Assembly: GCA_016709765.1 (NCBI GenBank)
Contig: JADJMD010000012.1
Span: forward strand, 1-64,000
Origin: Ignavibacteriales bacterium
GTDB taxonomy: Bacteria; Bacteroidota; Ignavibacteria; Ignavibacteriales; Ignavibacteriaceae
Direction: 5' to 3'
DNA length: 64,000 nt
The position numbers and the translations under genes were made by a program. The notes beneath the pieces are model-generated. The model searched no databases and was not told the DNA's origin. It saw only the letters and a list, made by a program, of their open reading frames with translations. Of this stretch, positions 44,364-53,709 are shown piece by piece. Position 1 is the first letter of the stretch, and each line of letters begins with the position of its first letter.

Positions 44364-44395
44364 AATACCTAACATAAATGAAGGTATTTTTTTTT
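44364..44395 (+). terminator. Plus-oriented terminator-like hairpin with no plus-strand gene upstream
   Basis: AATACCT (44364-44370) pairs with AGGTATT (44382-44388) and eight T follow on the plus strand. All nearby genes are on the minus strand. It may instead end the cupin gene weakly in the other direction, where only a short T-run is present. Confidence 0.45.
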
Positions 44396-44416
44396 CGCAA
44401 CTAAAACACTGCTCTT

Positions 44417-44917
44417 TTACGATTTAGTAAATTCTAAAATCAATTTTTTATGATTGGGAAAACTTTCTAGCAGATATTCCCTATCAGCTAATTCAAAATC
44501 AGAAAAATCAAATCCCGGTGAAACGGTGCAGCCAATTAATGAAAAGGATCTTTTATTCAATACTTCTGCAGCGAACCAATTATTTTTTTTGATTACTGTC
44601 TGAAATACTTCGCCCTGTTCTGTTGCTTTGCCAAGTATACTCTCGGAGAGGTATCCTTTCTCATCAATCACATAAATTTTAACTGAAGTTCCATCATAAA
44701 AATGCCAGAGCTCATCAGATTTTAATCTGTGGAATTTAGATTTTTGTGTACCTTCAAGCATAAAATAAATTGAAGTTGAAGCATTCCTTTTAAGATGTTT
44801 TTTGGGTGGATCGATTGAGAACATTTCCCCCGCACGATAAACCTCTCGATAGTACCCGCCTTCAGGATGTTTTTTAAGTTCAAGTTTTCGGATATAATAT
44901 CTTGCTTTTTCGTTCAT
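44417..44917 (-). CDS. DUF985 cupin protein, 166 aa
   Basis: 'LELKKHPEGGYYREVYRAGE', 'STSIYFMLEGTQKSKFHRLKSDELWHFYDG' and 'FAAEVLNKRSFSLIGCTVSPGFDFSDFELA' are the conserved blocks of the DUF985 cupin family. Members bind metals or sugars in a beta-barrel, and no general activity is agreed. It follows hpnE by 23 bases and may be co-transcribed with the squalene genes. Confidence 0.88.
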   Translation of the reverse strand: MNEKARYYIRKLELKKHPEGGYYREVYRAGEMFSIDPPKKHLKRNASTSIYFMLEGTQKSKFHRLKSDELWHFYDGTSVKIYVIDEKGYLSESILGKATEQGEVFQTVIKKNNWFAAEVLNKRSFSLIGCTVSPGFDFSDFELADREYLLESFPNHKKLILEFTKS

Positions 44918-44940
44918 AGCTCTTTTATTCTTTTGTGATA

Positions 44941-46224
44941 TTAGTTTTCATTTAATATTAGTTCAGCGGCAACCTTCCCGCTTTTAACCGCACTTTCAAT
45001 AGTTGATGGCAAACCTGTATTGGTCCAATCTCCCGCTAAAAATAAATTTTTAATTTTGGTTCGACTATCGGGTCTTTTGTTTAAAGTATTAACATCAGGA
45101 ACAAATGTAGCACGTTTTTCTTTTATGATTTTATAATTTGTAATATCACCTTTACCGATAGATGTGTATTGAAAAAGTTCATTAATCACAAAATCAAAAA
45201 TTTCTTGTTTACTTTTTTCAGAAAGATAATCAGCATTGCTTATTACAATATTAATGTGATTTTCTTTAACAAATATCCAATGTAAAGGTGAATCTAACAA
45301 TCCACAAAATTTATCTTGAAGTTTTATATCATTTAACCAAATGTGGATGTTTAGAATTGTGGAATACTCAAGTTTGATATCCATCTCTATAGTATCTTTA
45401 GAAATAAGCTTATCAAATGCATAAAATGGAATTGCAGAAATTATACAATCAAATTCATAATAAACATTATTATCTGTTTTAACTTCCACAACTTTTTGAT
45501 TTTCTACCAAAATTTGTTTTACAGTTTCTGATAAAATAATTTGCCCATTATTCTTTTTGATAAAATATTCGGCAGGGTTGATTATACTTTCACTCAATCC
45601 AAACTTTGGTAGAATTATGGTTGAAGCAAAATTCCCTTTAAAAAATATTTGCATCAGCACCTCATAAAAAACTAATGCGGAGGCCTTTTCTAAACTAGAG
45701 TTTAAAGCTGCAACACAAAGTATCTCCCAAAAATTTTTAGTGATGTTTTTATTTTGATGTTCCTTAAACAACCATTCGTTAATATTTATTCTTTTTAAAG
45801 ATTTTTTAATTAAAAATGGCAGTTTTATCAAAAAGGAGATGAAGGAAATTTTATCCGAAAAAGTAAAAACATTATAATTCATTATTGCAAACAACAAATT
45901 GAACGGATAAAATGTTCTGGAGGCATCTAAAAAAAATAGTTTTTTATTTCTATCAATAAATGTTAAAAAAAGATTTTTTTGATATTCAAAATTATTTTCC
46001 GCACCAATTAGTTTAAGAAATGAAATAGTTTCTTTGTAACAGCCCATCAAAATATGCTGTCCGTTATCAATTATGGAATTAGTTTCTTTATCAAAAAAAG
46101 AATAGGTTCTGCCGCCTAATTTTGGGGATGATTCGATAATTGTAACTGAAATGTTTTTTTGCGATAAGATAGATGCAGCAGTTAAGCCAGCTATTCCACC
46201 ACCGATAATTAAGCACCGTTTCAT
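44941..46224 (-). CDS. hpnE: Hydroxysqualene dehydroxylase HpnE, 427 aa
   Basis: An N-terminal FAD-binding Rossmann motif ('IIGGGIAGLTAASILSQ') and 'ESSPKLGGRTYSF', plus a C-terminal 'LFLAGDWTNTGLPSTIESAVKSGKVAAE', mark the amine-oxidase-like family. HpnE reduces hydroxysqualene to squalene as the last step after HpnC and HpnD. The ATG shares a base with the hpnD stop, so translation is coupled. No squalene-hopene cyclase is in the window. Confidence 0.9.
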   Translation of the reverse strand: MKRCLIIGGGIAGLTAASILSQKNISVTIIESSPKLGGRTYSFFDKETNSIIDNGQHILMGCYKETISFLKLIGAENNFEYQKNLFLTFIDRNKKLFFLDASRTFYPFNLLFAIMNYNVFTFSDKISFISFLIKLPFLIKKSLKRININEWLFKEHQNKNITKNFWEILCVAALNSSLEKASALVFYEVLMQIFFKGNFASTIILPKFGLSESIINPAEYFIKKNNGQIILSETVKQILVENQKVVEVKTDNNVYYEFDCIISAIPFYAFDKLISKDTIEMDIKLEYSTILNIHIWLNDIKLQDKFCGLLDSPLHWIFVKENHINIVISNADYLSEKSKQEIFDFVINELFQYTSIGKGDITNYKIIKEKRATFVPDVNTLNKRPDSRTKIKNLFLAGDWTNTGLPSTIESAVKSGKVAAELILNEN

Positions 46225-46454
46225 TAATAAACTAAATTATACTTTGCCCAAACTCCCAAGGCAATTCCAACTTTTTCAAACTTTGAGACTTTTATTTCAT
46301 TGTTATAAACATCATAGTCGGCAGCAATAATATTTTCTAACATTTTATAATAGATATGCTGCATTGCTCGCGCAGCGAACATTGTTTTTTTATCATCAAG
46401 ATCGAGGTGTGCGGTGGCTGAATTAAAATATTGTTTTGCTCTGCCTGGATTCAT
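46224..46454 (-). pseudogene. hpnD: 3' part of frameshifted hpnD (C-terminal 76 residues)
   Basis: The frame reads 'GRAKQYFNSATAHLDLDDKKTMFAARAMQHIYYKMLENI', which is the usual end of presqualene diphosphate synthase. It joins the upstream frame if one base is removed near 46435-46447, giving the expected 'YES-R-RAKQYF' text. No long homopolymer is present there. An ATG at 46454 lies inside the upstream frame and has no good ribosome site. Confidence 0.75.
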
Positions 46455-47067
46455 AAATCATCAAGTCTTTAAAATTAGCATTGTACACGAGTGATAAAAT
46501 CTCTTGCTCGCTGTAATTAAATTTAATTAGATCTTCCTGTGGTAAATAAATTCTACCATTCTTTGCATCTTTACCAATATCACGTAAAATGTTTGTCATC
46601 TGCAAAGCGATCCCAAGATCAACGGCAAACTGTTTTGTTGATGGATGCTTGTAGCCAAATATCTCGATGCACATTAACCCAACTGTAGAAGCAACACGGT
46701 AGCAATAGAGCTGCAAGTCTTCAAAAGATCTGTAACGATCTTTTTGCAAATCCATTTCCATCCCTTTAATAAGCTCAAAAAACGGATCCAGTGGAATATT
46801 AAACTTTGAAATTGTTGTTCCAAGTTTATTTAGCAAAGTAAATTCAGAATGTCCAGAAAAACTCTTTTCAAATTCGATTCGCCATTTTCTAAGTTTTTCA
46901 TATTTCAAATCTGTAGAATCAGAATTTTCGTCAACAATGTCATCAGTCTTGCGACAAAATGCGTAAACAGTATTCATAGCATCGCGTTTGTCTTCCGGTA
47001 GAAGATTGAACGCATAGTAAAAACTGCTTTTACTTTTTTTAGATATTTCTTTTGCTGATTCTGACAT
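46423..47067 (-). pseudogene. hpnD: 5' part of frameshifted hpnD, presqualene diphosphate synthase
   Basis: The start is ATG 47067, overlapping the hpnC stop as TGATG. Conserved trans-prenyltransferase text is present: 'SFYYAFNLLPEDKRDAMNTVYAFCRKTDDIVDE' with its first Asp-rich motif, and 'DLGIALQMTNILRDIGKDAKNGRIYLPQEDL' with the second. The frame runs out after 'FKDLMIYESRQSK', about 75 residues short of the family length. All catalytic motifs are in this part, so a truncated but folded product is conceivable. The missing tail is in the adjacent frame. Confidence 0.8.
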
Positions 47068-47909
47068 CAAAAAATATTTTTAATTAACAGTGACAAAAAA
47101 TCTACTTTAGTTAGTTTCTGTCGTTGTGAAAAAACATCATAATCATTTTTTCTAATCTTTTCTAAAATTTTTTCGCCGCCTGCAATCGTCCATTTTATTT
47201 CAAGTTTAAATCTGCCATTTAAATATTTTAGCAGATATTTTCCTTCATCAAAAAGGACCTGAGTTCTTTCAACATTATGTTTAACTAACGCTTTAATATT
47301 ATGATTATTTTGCTTTAACTCAAACATATTTTTAGTAACATTAAACGTTTTCAACTCATCTTGCGGATAATAATTCCTGTCTTTTTCCAAATCAATTTTA
47401 GTATCCTGATAAAAATTTGTAAGCTGTAATGCAGTACAAATCTTATCTGAACTTATTATCGCATCTTCATCATAAATCTTAAATAGTTCAAGTAAAATTC
47501 TTCCAACAGGGTTTGCAGATCTTTTGCAGTAATCTAAAACTTCATCAAAATTATCATATTCTTTTTTAGCTGCATCTTGCTTAAAGGCGGAAAGTAAATC
47601 ATAAAAGTGTTTTATTGATAATTTTTTCTCAGTAATAGTTTTTGCAAGTAAATTAAAATTAAGATTTTCAGTCTCACCTTTTAATGATTTTGTAAATTCA
47701 TTTTCAAAATTGTTTAACTCAGTTAACCTTTTTTCGGAATCAACATTTCCTTCATCTGCTAAGTCATCAGCAGTTCTTGCAAACCAGTAAACTATTGCAA
47801 CATCTTTACGATAATATTTTGGAATTAAGAAAGAGGCAACCGGAAAATTTTCATAATGATTTTTAGTCAAGGTCGATATTCTTTTTTCTAATATTTTGAA
47901 GTCAGTCAT
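47067..47909 (-). CDS. hpnC: Hydroxysqualene synthase HpnC, 280 aa
   Basis: Squalene/phytoene synthase fold with 'NFPVASFLIPKYYRKDVAIVYWFARTADDLADEG' and 'CTALQLTNFYQDTKIDLEKDRNYYPQDEL', the two Asp-rich metal sites. HpnC turns presqualene diphosphate into hydroxysqualene. It is first in a coupled hpnC-hpnD-hpnE set, the three-step bacterial route to squalene. Whether the cell makes hopanoids or other triterpenes cannot be seen here. Confidence 0.92.
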   Translation of the reverse strand: MTDFKILEKRISTLTKNHYENFPVASFLIPKYYRKDVAIVYWFARTADDLADEGNVDSEKRLTELNNFENEFTKSLKGETENLNFNLLAKTITEKKLSIKHFYDLLSAFKQDAAKKEYDNFDEVLDYCKRSANPVGRILLELFKIYDEDAIISSDKICTALQLTNFYQDTKIDLEKDRNYYPQDELKTFNVTKNMFELKQNNHNIKALVKHNVERTQVLFDEGKYLLKYLNGRFKLEIKWTIAGGEKILEKIRKNDYDVFSQRQKLTKVDFLSLLIKNIF

Positions 47910-48040
47910 AGGGTTAAATGTTGGTTAATATTCAACAATTGTTCAATTTCAAAATGAAAATAATGTTTGCTATTAAATATCATAATGAGGCAAACATTTT
48001 TATTACAGTGTAAAATTTAACAAAAAAGGAATAAAAAACT

Positions 48041-48139
48041 ATGGAACAAATCTTGTCTTATATGGCACGATGCATGTTTAAACTATTTCAAATAACATGG
48101 GTCAAAAGTATGGTAAAGAGAATGGAGAGTAGATTATGA
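48041..48139 (+). CDS. Possible 32-residue peptide coupled to the STAS gene
   Basis: An ATG at 48041 has AAGGA ten bases upstream. The 33-codon frame encodes a basic, amphipathic peptide (MEQILSYMARCMFKLF then QITWVKSMVKRMESRL) and ends in TGA, which overlaps the start codon of the STAS gene as ATGA. The ribosome site and overlap argue for real translation, perhaps a leader that couples expression. The peptide matches nothing I know. It could be a chance frame. Confidence 0.42.
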   Translation: MEQILSYMARCMFKLFQITWVKSMVKRMESRL

Positions 48140-48540
48140 GGGCGATAACTGAAGATTTTAAAATGCTTCATGTAAACGATTTAGTGATTGAGGTTGTTAA
48201 TCTAAGTCGTGCTACTTATAAAGAAGCAAGTCAACTAAAAAAAAATCTTGATGATTTAATTATGGATAATCAAAAGAAAGTCATTGTAGATTTAAGTCAA
48301 TGTGAATTCATTGATTCAACATTTTTAGGCGTACTTGTTTTATCATTAAAATCAAGCGCAAAAATTGGTGGCGATATAAGATTGATTAAACCTGCGGAAG
48401 TTGTAAAAACTTTAATGGAAAAAGCGGGAACCTTGAATGTCTTTAATCTTTATGATTCAATGGATGAAGCCATAAGAAGTTATGAAGTTAGAGGCGATAA
48501 AAATTATTACTTAGGAAACGGAGCACCAATATTAGTTTAA
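48136..48540 (+). CDS. STAS-domain anti-anti-sigma factor, 134 aa
   Basis: The STAS domain covers residues 10-115. 'KVIVDLSQCEFIDSTFLGVLVLSLKSS' holds the conserved Ser61 phosphorylation site of SpoIIAA/RsbV-type proteins, and 'IRLIKPAEVVKTLMEKAGTLNVFNLYDS' completes the fold. Such proteins bind an anti-sigma kinase in a phosphorylation-dependent partner switch. No kinase or phosphatase gene lies nearby. The C-terminal 20 residues extend past the domain. A terminator follows. Confidence 0.9.
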   Translation: MRAITEDFKMLHVNDLVIEVVNLSRATYKEASQLKKNLDDLIMDNQKKVIVDLSQCEFIDSTFLGVLVLSLKSSAKIGGDIRLIKPAEVVKTLMEKAGTLNVFNLYDSMDEAIRSYEVRGDKNYYLGNGAPILV

Positions 48541-48585
48541 AGCAATGAAAGGCAAAATTGGGAAAATGTTCTTCATTGGTTAGTG

Positions 48586-48613
48586 AACCTCTCTTAACAG
48601 AGAGGTTTTTTAT
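48586..48613 (+). terminator. Rho-independent terminator after the STAS gene
   Basis: AACCTCTC (48586-48593) pairs with GAGAGGTT (48600-48607) around a six-base loop, and a T-run follows. Confidence 0.92.
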
Positions 48614-48707
48614 TTTAAATTATTTAAAACTCTAGTGTATAATAAAATGTATTTGCAAGATGCAAATTAAAATTTGAAAACGATTTTTAAGGCCAAAAAC
48701 TATTTTG

Positions 48708-48791
48708 TGCCCGAAGGGGGACTCGAACCCCCACGGAAGTACATCCACTAGACCCTGAACCTAGCGCGTCTACCAATTCCGCCATTCGGGC
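48708..48791 (-). tRNA. tRNA-Leu (CAG)
   Basis: The minus strand folds as a class II tRNA of 84 bases. The acceptor is GCCCGAA with TTCGGGC and discriminator A; the D arm is GCGGAATTGGTAGACGCGC; the anticodon stem CTAGG/TCTAG encloses TTCAGGG, with CAG in the anticodon position; a long variable arm follows, then the T arm GGGGGTTCGAGTCCCCC. CCA is not encoded. It lies between the STAS gene and the PBP gene. Confidence 0.97.
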
Positions 48792-48879
48792 AAACAAAAA
48801 ACATTTAAATTTAAAATCTCGTTTATCAATTAACCTGCAAAATAACATCCAATTGTAAATTAGACATTGTACTTAAAAG

Positions 48880-51105
48880 TTACCATTGGCTATCCCCTTG
48901 TTTGTTTTCATGGATTATCCTTCCACCACTGCCTGTGTGAATTTCACAATAACCGGGCATTTTGTTTGCATCAACTAAATCAGTGTAAGTTTCGGGGCAT
49001 GCATCCGTTGCTAATTTCGTATCACCAAGATTCATACTTTCTCTACAGAATGTTGCCATTTCTACACCATCAGATAGCGTAAAATATTTTAATGGAAGTT
49101 TTAATTCTTTATATGCACCCTCCATAAACATCGCCCAGATTGGCAAAGCAGCTCTACCACCCTGCCCGTACCAATTTGTAAACTTAACTCTATGATCATC
49201 AAATCCAACCCAAGCACCGGCTACTAAATCTGGAGTAACACCAACAAACCATGCATCCGAAAACTTTTGTGTTGTCCCAGTTTTTCCCGCTGCAGGATAT
49301 TGGAAATATCTTCTTACTCCGGCACCTGTTCCATAATTAATAACATCTGTCATCATATCCACAATGATCGAAGATGTTTGCGGAGAAATTGCCTGTACAG
49401 ATTCCGGTACAAATTCATCAAGTACTATACCATTTCTGTCTTCAATTTTCAATATTGAAATAGGATCAATGTGAACGCCAGAATTAACAAATGTTCCCAT
49501 TGCAGAAACCATTTCGAGCGGTGTAACCTCAACTGTTCCAAGTGCAATTGATGGATAAGCATCCATGTGAGATTTTATTCCCATCCTCTGCGCAAATTTT
49601 ACAACTTGAAATGGTGGTGCCATATCACTGATGGTTAATCTTCCAGCGATTACGTTTACAGAATTTGCTAACCCCCAACGCAATGTTTCATATCCACTAT
49701 AATCATTACCGGAATTTCCGGGAGACCAACCATTAAAATTAAATGTTTGATTTAAGACAGTTGTTGCAGGAAAATATCCATTCTCAATTGCAGTTGCATA
49801 AACAAATGGTTTAAACGAGGAGCCTGGTTGTCTCCTAATTCCGGTTACATGGTTTAGTCCTCTACCAAAATCCTGATTCTCACCACCAACAAGTGCTTTG
49901 ATTAATCCTGTTTTTGGATCAAGTACCACAAATCCAACTTCAACTTTAGAGGCAATTTTTTTTACGGAATCAACAAAACTCAAATCTAATTTAAGTTTAT
50001 TGTAAACTTTAGCTTTCGCATCACTTGTTATTTTTATTTTATATCGTGGATCATCCTTAATTGCTCTATCAACAAGATTGGTTAGCAAGCTTTTATTTCT
50101 ATCCCAATTCCAATTTTTATCAAATAAGATCTGATATTCCGCAATATGCTTTTTAGCAGATCGATTTGCAATCCGCTGCATCCTCATATCAAGCGATGTG
50201 TAAATATTCAATCCATCTCGATAAAGATCGTATCCATATTTATCCGCAAGAGTTGTCATCTGCTGGCGGATATACTCAAGAAAATGCGGCGCCTCAGATT
50301 TTACATGACTTAATCTTTCAGAGGCAAGTTGGATTGGCTGCAGTTTTAATCTGTTGTACTCCTCTTCACTAAGCATATCAGTATCAACCATATTGTACAT
50401 AACTTGATTTCTTCGAAGCAAGGAGGTTTCATATCTTGCAACCGGATCGTAGTTGACTGAAGATTTTAAAAGTGCAACAAATAATGCAGCTTCGGGCAAT
50501 GTTAAGTCTTTTGCGCGCTTATTAAAGTAAACTTTTGAAGCAGATTCAATTCCATAAGCGCTTCTTCCAAAGTAGGAAACATTAAGATATAATTCTGCAA
50601 TTTCTTTTTTGGTAAATGTTTTTTCGATCTGGATAGCGGAAATCCATTCACGGACTTTTCTAACAGCCTTATCTAATATATTTTCTCTTCCCTCTTTTAG
50701 TGCGTAGAGATTTTTAGTAAGCTGTTGAGTTATTGTGCTTGCACCTTCACGCAAAGAAAGTGAAAATAGATTTTTTATCATTGCTTTAAAGAAACGCGGT
50801 ATATCTACACCCCAATGATCGTAAAAATTTCGATCCTCTGTTGCAATTAAAGCTTTAAGAACATAAGGAGGCAAACTATCAATGTCGGTTTCAATTCTAT
50901 TCTCAATGTAAAATTGTCCTATCAATTCACCATCCGCAGAAAAAACTCTGCTTGCCAGCACAGGTTTTGGATTTTCAAGCTCTTCAAGTGAAGGTAAACC
51001 GCTTATTGTGTAAATCGTTAAAGCTATAAACACAAATAGTATTGATCCCCAAATAATCCATTTAGTTTTTTTATTGTTATTTTGTTTCTTTTTTAATTTA
51101 GCCAT
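48880..51105 (-). CDS. Penicillin-binding protein 1A, bifunctional, 741 aa
   Basis: One N-terminal membrane helix (residues 16-36) precedes a GT51 transglycosylase domain with the catalytic Glu90 in 'ATEDRNFYDHWGVD' and 'GASTITQQLTKNL'. The transpeptidase domain shows 'GSSFKPFVYA' (active Ser), 'SVN' in 'GLANSVNVIAG' and 'AGKTGTT'. The protein polymerises and cross-links peptidoglycan in the periplasm. The Cys-containing tail after the KTG motif ('VEMATFCRESM' and 'ACPETYTDLV') is a common feature of PBP1A in this group. Confidence 0.95.
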   Translation of the reverse strand: MAKLKKKQNNNKKTKWIIWGSILFVFIALTIYTISGLPSLEELENPKPVLASRVFSADGELIGQFYIENRIETDIDSLPPYVLKALIATEDRNFYDHWGVDIPRFFKAMIKNLFSLSLREGASTITQQLTKNLYALKEGRENILDKAVRKVREWISAIQIEKTFTKKEIAELYLNVSYFGRSAYGIESASKVYFNKRAKDLTLPEAALFVALLKSSVNYDPVARYETSLLRRNQVMYNMVDTDMLSEEEYNRLKLQPIQLASERLSHVKSEAPHFLEYIRQQMTTLADKYGYDLYRDGLNIYTSLDMRMQRIANRSAKKHIAEYQILFDKNWNWDRNKSLLTNLVDRAIKDDPRYKIKITSDAKAKVYNKLKLDLSFVDSVKKIASKVEVGFVVLDPKTGLIKALVGGENQDFGRGLNHVTGIRRQPGSSFKPFVYATAIENGYFPATTVLNQTFNFNGWSPGNSGNDYSGYETLRWGLANSVNVIAGRLTISDMAPPFQVVKFAQRMGIKSHMDAYPSIALGTVEVTPLEMVSAMGTFVNSGVHIDPISILKIEDRNGIVLDEFVPESVQAISPQTSSIIVDMMTDVINYGTGAGVRRYFQYPAAGKTGTTQKFSDAWFVGVTPDLVAGAWVGFDDHRVKFTNWYGQGGRAALPIWAMFMEGAYKELKLPLKYFTLSDGVEMATFCRESMNLGDTKLATDACPETYTDLVDANKMPGYCEIHTGSGGRIIHENKQGDSQW

Positions 51106-51121
51106 ATTCTAAAAACTCTTT

Positions 51122-51844
51122 TTAATTCAAATCTATAATTTCAAAATTGTCTGTAAATTTTCCGTAGCAAGGGTTGTCAATCCATGAGCCCAAATTAATG
51201 TACATTCCTTTATTATAATCAATAAAACATCTTTTGTGCAAATGCCCGAACAAAACGAAATCATTACCTTCATCAATCTTTAATTTTGCAGCATCAAACA
51301 AACCATCTTCTTCACCGTAATCTTTTTTAGTTGTATAATCACGACTCGATTTACTTGTTCTGCTAGCTATTGCAATTCCCAAATTTGGGTGGATTAATCC
51401 GTAGAGCCATTGTGTAAATTTATTTCGCAAAATCTTTTTCAAAATATTATAGCCCATATCATTTATCACAAGTCCATCTCCGTGTCCTATAAAAAACTTT
51501 TTACCGTTTAATATAAATTCTTTTCCTTCGTGATAAAGATTAACACCAATTTCTTTTTCAAAAAAATCTTTGTGAAAAAAATCGTGATTACCAATAAAGT
51601 AATGGATTTTAATTCCACCTTCAGTTAGATTCTTCAAAGCTGTTAAAGTTCTGTAATTTCCTTTTTGATAAACTCTTTTATATTCAAACCAATAATCAAA
51701 AAGATCACCTGCAATAAAAAGTTCATCACTATTTTCTTTAGCAAACTCTAAAAACTTTACAAGCATTCTTTCTTTTTTATCCTCAATTTCTTTGGATTGA
51801 AGACCAAGATGTATGTCGGAGATAAAAAGATAAGTCTTATTCAC
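51122..51844 (-). CDS. lpxH: UDP-2,3-diacylglucosamine diphosphatase-like metallophosphoesterase (LpxH), 240 aa
   Basis: Calcineurin-type motifs are in order: 'FISDIHLGL', 'AGDLFDYWFEY', 'GNHDFF', 'GHGD' and 'LFGHLHKRCF'. The 'FDYWFEY' block and length match LpxH, which cleaves UDP-2,3-diacylglucosamine to lipid X in lipid A synthesis. It lies 17 bases upstream of the PBP gene, so two envelope genes are probably co-transcribed. Confidence 0.87.
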   Translation of the reverse strand: MNKTYLFISDIHLGLQSKEIEDKKERMLVKFLEFAKENSDELFIAGDLFDYWFEYKRVYQKGNYRTLTALKNLTEGGIKIHYFIGNHDFFHKDFFEKEIGVNLYHEGKEFILNGKKFFIGHGDGLVINDMGYNILKKILRNKFTQWLYGLIHPNLGIAIASRTSKSSRDYTTKKDYGEEDGLFDAAKLKIDEGNDFVLFGHLHKRCFIDYNKGMYINLGSWIDNPCYGKFTDNFEIIDLN

Positions 51845-51909
51845 AGTGTATAATTTTTAATTAAGTTAAATTTACTGATATGCAAAAAGAAATAAAACAT
51901 ATTCCCAGA

Positions 51910-53589
51910 TTAACGAGTATAAGATTTTTCAAATGTTCCCAATAATTTAGAATCCGGATCAAGTAAAATTGTCTCAACTTTTTTATCTAAATTAAATGCA
52001 AACTCATTTTTGATTTTATTAATAAAAACTTTTTCAAATGTGGATGTTCCATCGCTAAACTGAAATTGAATTTCTAATGAGAAATTAAATTCTTTATATT
52101 CTTGCGGTTGTTGAATAATATCAACAACGCACCCCTTTTGATTTTCTTGATCCAAGCACGAAAAATTATAAGAGCAAAAAATGTTATTGGTTCCAGTATA
52201 AACCCATTGATCAAAAAATTTATCTAAATCTCTTTGACAAACATTTTCGCAAACGGTTTTAAAATCTTCTACAGAAGCGTTAGAATATTTATAGAGATCA
52301 TAATACTTATGGAGCGAATTAAAGAAATTACTATCCCCTATTTCATATCTTAACATATGTAACACCCAGGCGCCTTTATCATAGACTGTTTCTCCAAAAA
52401 GATCTTTTGGAGCGTAAAGTGTTCCAGTAAAATTATCACTAAACTTGCTTAACATCTTAGATTTTAAAGCGTCCTTTCCGTTTTTGGCTTCAGCATATAA
52501 AGCTTCTGAATATGTTGCAAATCCTTCATTAAGCCAGATGTCATTCCAAGTTTTGGGTCCAACAGAGTTTCCCCACCAATGATGAGAAAGTTCGTGAACG
52601 TAAGTATCTCTATAAAAATTATTACCACCTATAAATGCATATCCCATTCCGGTTATAGTTTGATTTTCCATCGCTCCAAAATTCCAAAGAAATTCTGCAA
52701 CACCATATTTTTCTTTTATAAAAGGATACTCACCAAAAAGTTCTGAAAGTGTTTTCATCATATCTAAATGTTCAGCAAAATCGATTTTTGCTTCATAAAA
52801 ATGCTCAGGCATAACATAATACTCTATTCTCATTGAATCTTTTCCGTCAAGTCCTTTGTACACATCAAAATAAGATTTGTACGGCGCCGAGTAAACTGCG
52901 ATAAGATATGTTGAGATTGGATAAACAGTTTTATAATAATAGTTTTTTTTAGCTCCTTTTGCTTCAACATCAATAAGATTACCATTTGATACCGATACAA
53001 ATTGGGAATCGTTTGTAATTTCAATATCGAGCAAAGCTTTATCTGCAGGATCATCATCGCAAGGAAACCAAGTTGATGCGTAAATCGGCTCACTTATATT
53101 ATAAACAAGTGATTGACCATTTACATTCCCAAACACAAATCCATCAAATCCGCTTCTTTTAGGAGTTCCGTAGTAAATAATTTCAATTTTAAAAGTATCT
53201 TTTAGCTCAACTGCTGGATTAATGTATAATTTATTTTTATCTCTTAAATATTCCGTGACGATGCCATTCACTTTAAGACTTGTTACCTTCATGTTGTCAT
53301 ATAGATTGACCTCAAGTTCCGGTTCAAGTTTAGAATTGGATGAGGATAATAAATCAAAAGATTGATTATTAATTTTAATAGCCGTTATTGTGGCAATGCC
53401 GTTTAATATTTTATCATTGATGTTTAGATCAATCTTTAGATCATAGTGAAGCATATCAACCTGCTTTTGTATTTTGCTAACAACAGATTTGGTATCAGAC
53501 AATTTGGATCCAAATTGTGCTATCGAAAAGCCACTGTTCATCAGAAACACAAAAAGTAAAAGAATTGAAAAGTTTAATTGCTTAATCAT
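51910..53589 (-). CDS. Exported M1-family aminopeptidase, 559 aa
   Basis: Residues 1-25 are a signal peptide (MIKQLNFSILLLFVFLMNSG, then FSIAQ). 'FGAMENQTITGMG' is the substrate-binding GAMEN motif, and 'HELSHHWWGNSVGPKTWNDIWLNEGFATY' holds the zinc ligands and catalytic Glu. The protein lacks the long C-terminal helical domain of PepN. It should act in the periplasm on peptides. Unlike the other M1 protein at 25855-27735, it has a clear GAMEN motif. Confidence 0.92.
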   Translation of the reverse strand: MIKQLNFSILLLFVFLMNSGFSIAQFGSKLSDTKSVVSKIQKQVDMLHYDLKIDLNINDKILNGIATITAIKINNQSFDLLSSSNSKLEPELEVNLYDNMKVTSLKVNGIVTEYLRDKNKLYINPAVELKDTFKIEIIYYGTPKRSGFDGFVFGNVNGQSLVYNISEPIYASTWFPCDDDPADKALLDIEITNDSQFVSVSNGNLIDVEAKGAKKNYYYKTVYPISTYLIAVYSAPYKSYFDVYKGLDGKDSMRIEYYVMPEHFYEAKIDFAEHLDMMKTLSELFGEYPFIKEKYGVAEFLWNFGAMENQTITGMGYAFIGGNNFYRDTYVHELSHHWWGNSVGPKTWNDIWLNEGFATYSEALYAEAKNGKDALKSKMLSKFSDNFTGTLYAPKDLFGETVYDKGAWVLHMLRYEIGDSNFFNSLHKYYDLYKYSNASVEDFKTVCENVCQRDLDKFFDQWVYTGTNNIFCSYNFSCLDQENQKGCVVDIIQQPQEYKEFNFSLEIQFQFSDGTSTFEKVFINKIKNEFAFNLDKKVETILLDPDSKLLGTFEKSYTR

Positions 53590-53656
53590 AACAGGAGAAT
53601 ACTTTCTAAATAAAAATTATTAATAACAACTAAAAATAATTTAACCATTTGTTTAA

Positions 53657-53687
53657 TTGCTAAACAAACGATAATTAAATATATTTT
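53657..53687 (+). promoter_or_regulatory. Likely glgC promoter
   Basis: TTG (53657-53659) and TATATTTT (53680-53687, close to TAnnTTTG) are 20 bases apart, the usual Bacteroidota spacing. A short leader with AAGGAG then leads to the ATG. Confidence 0.45.
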
Positions 53688-53709
53688 AGTGCAATTTTAA
53701 GGAGTATTT

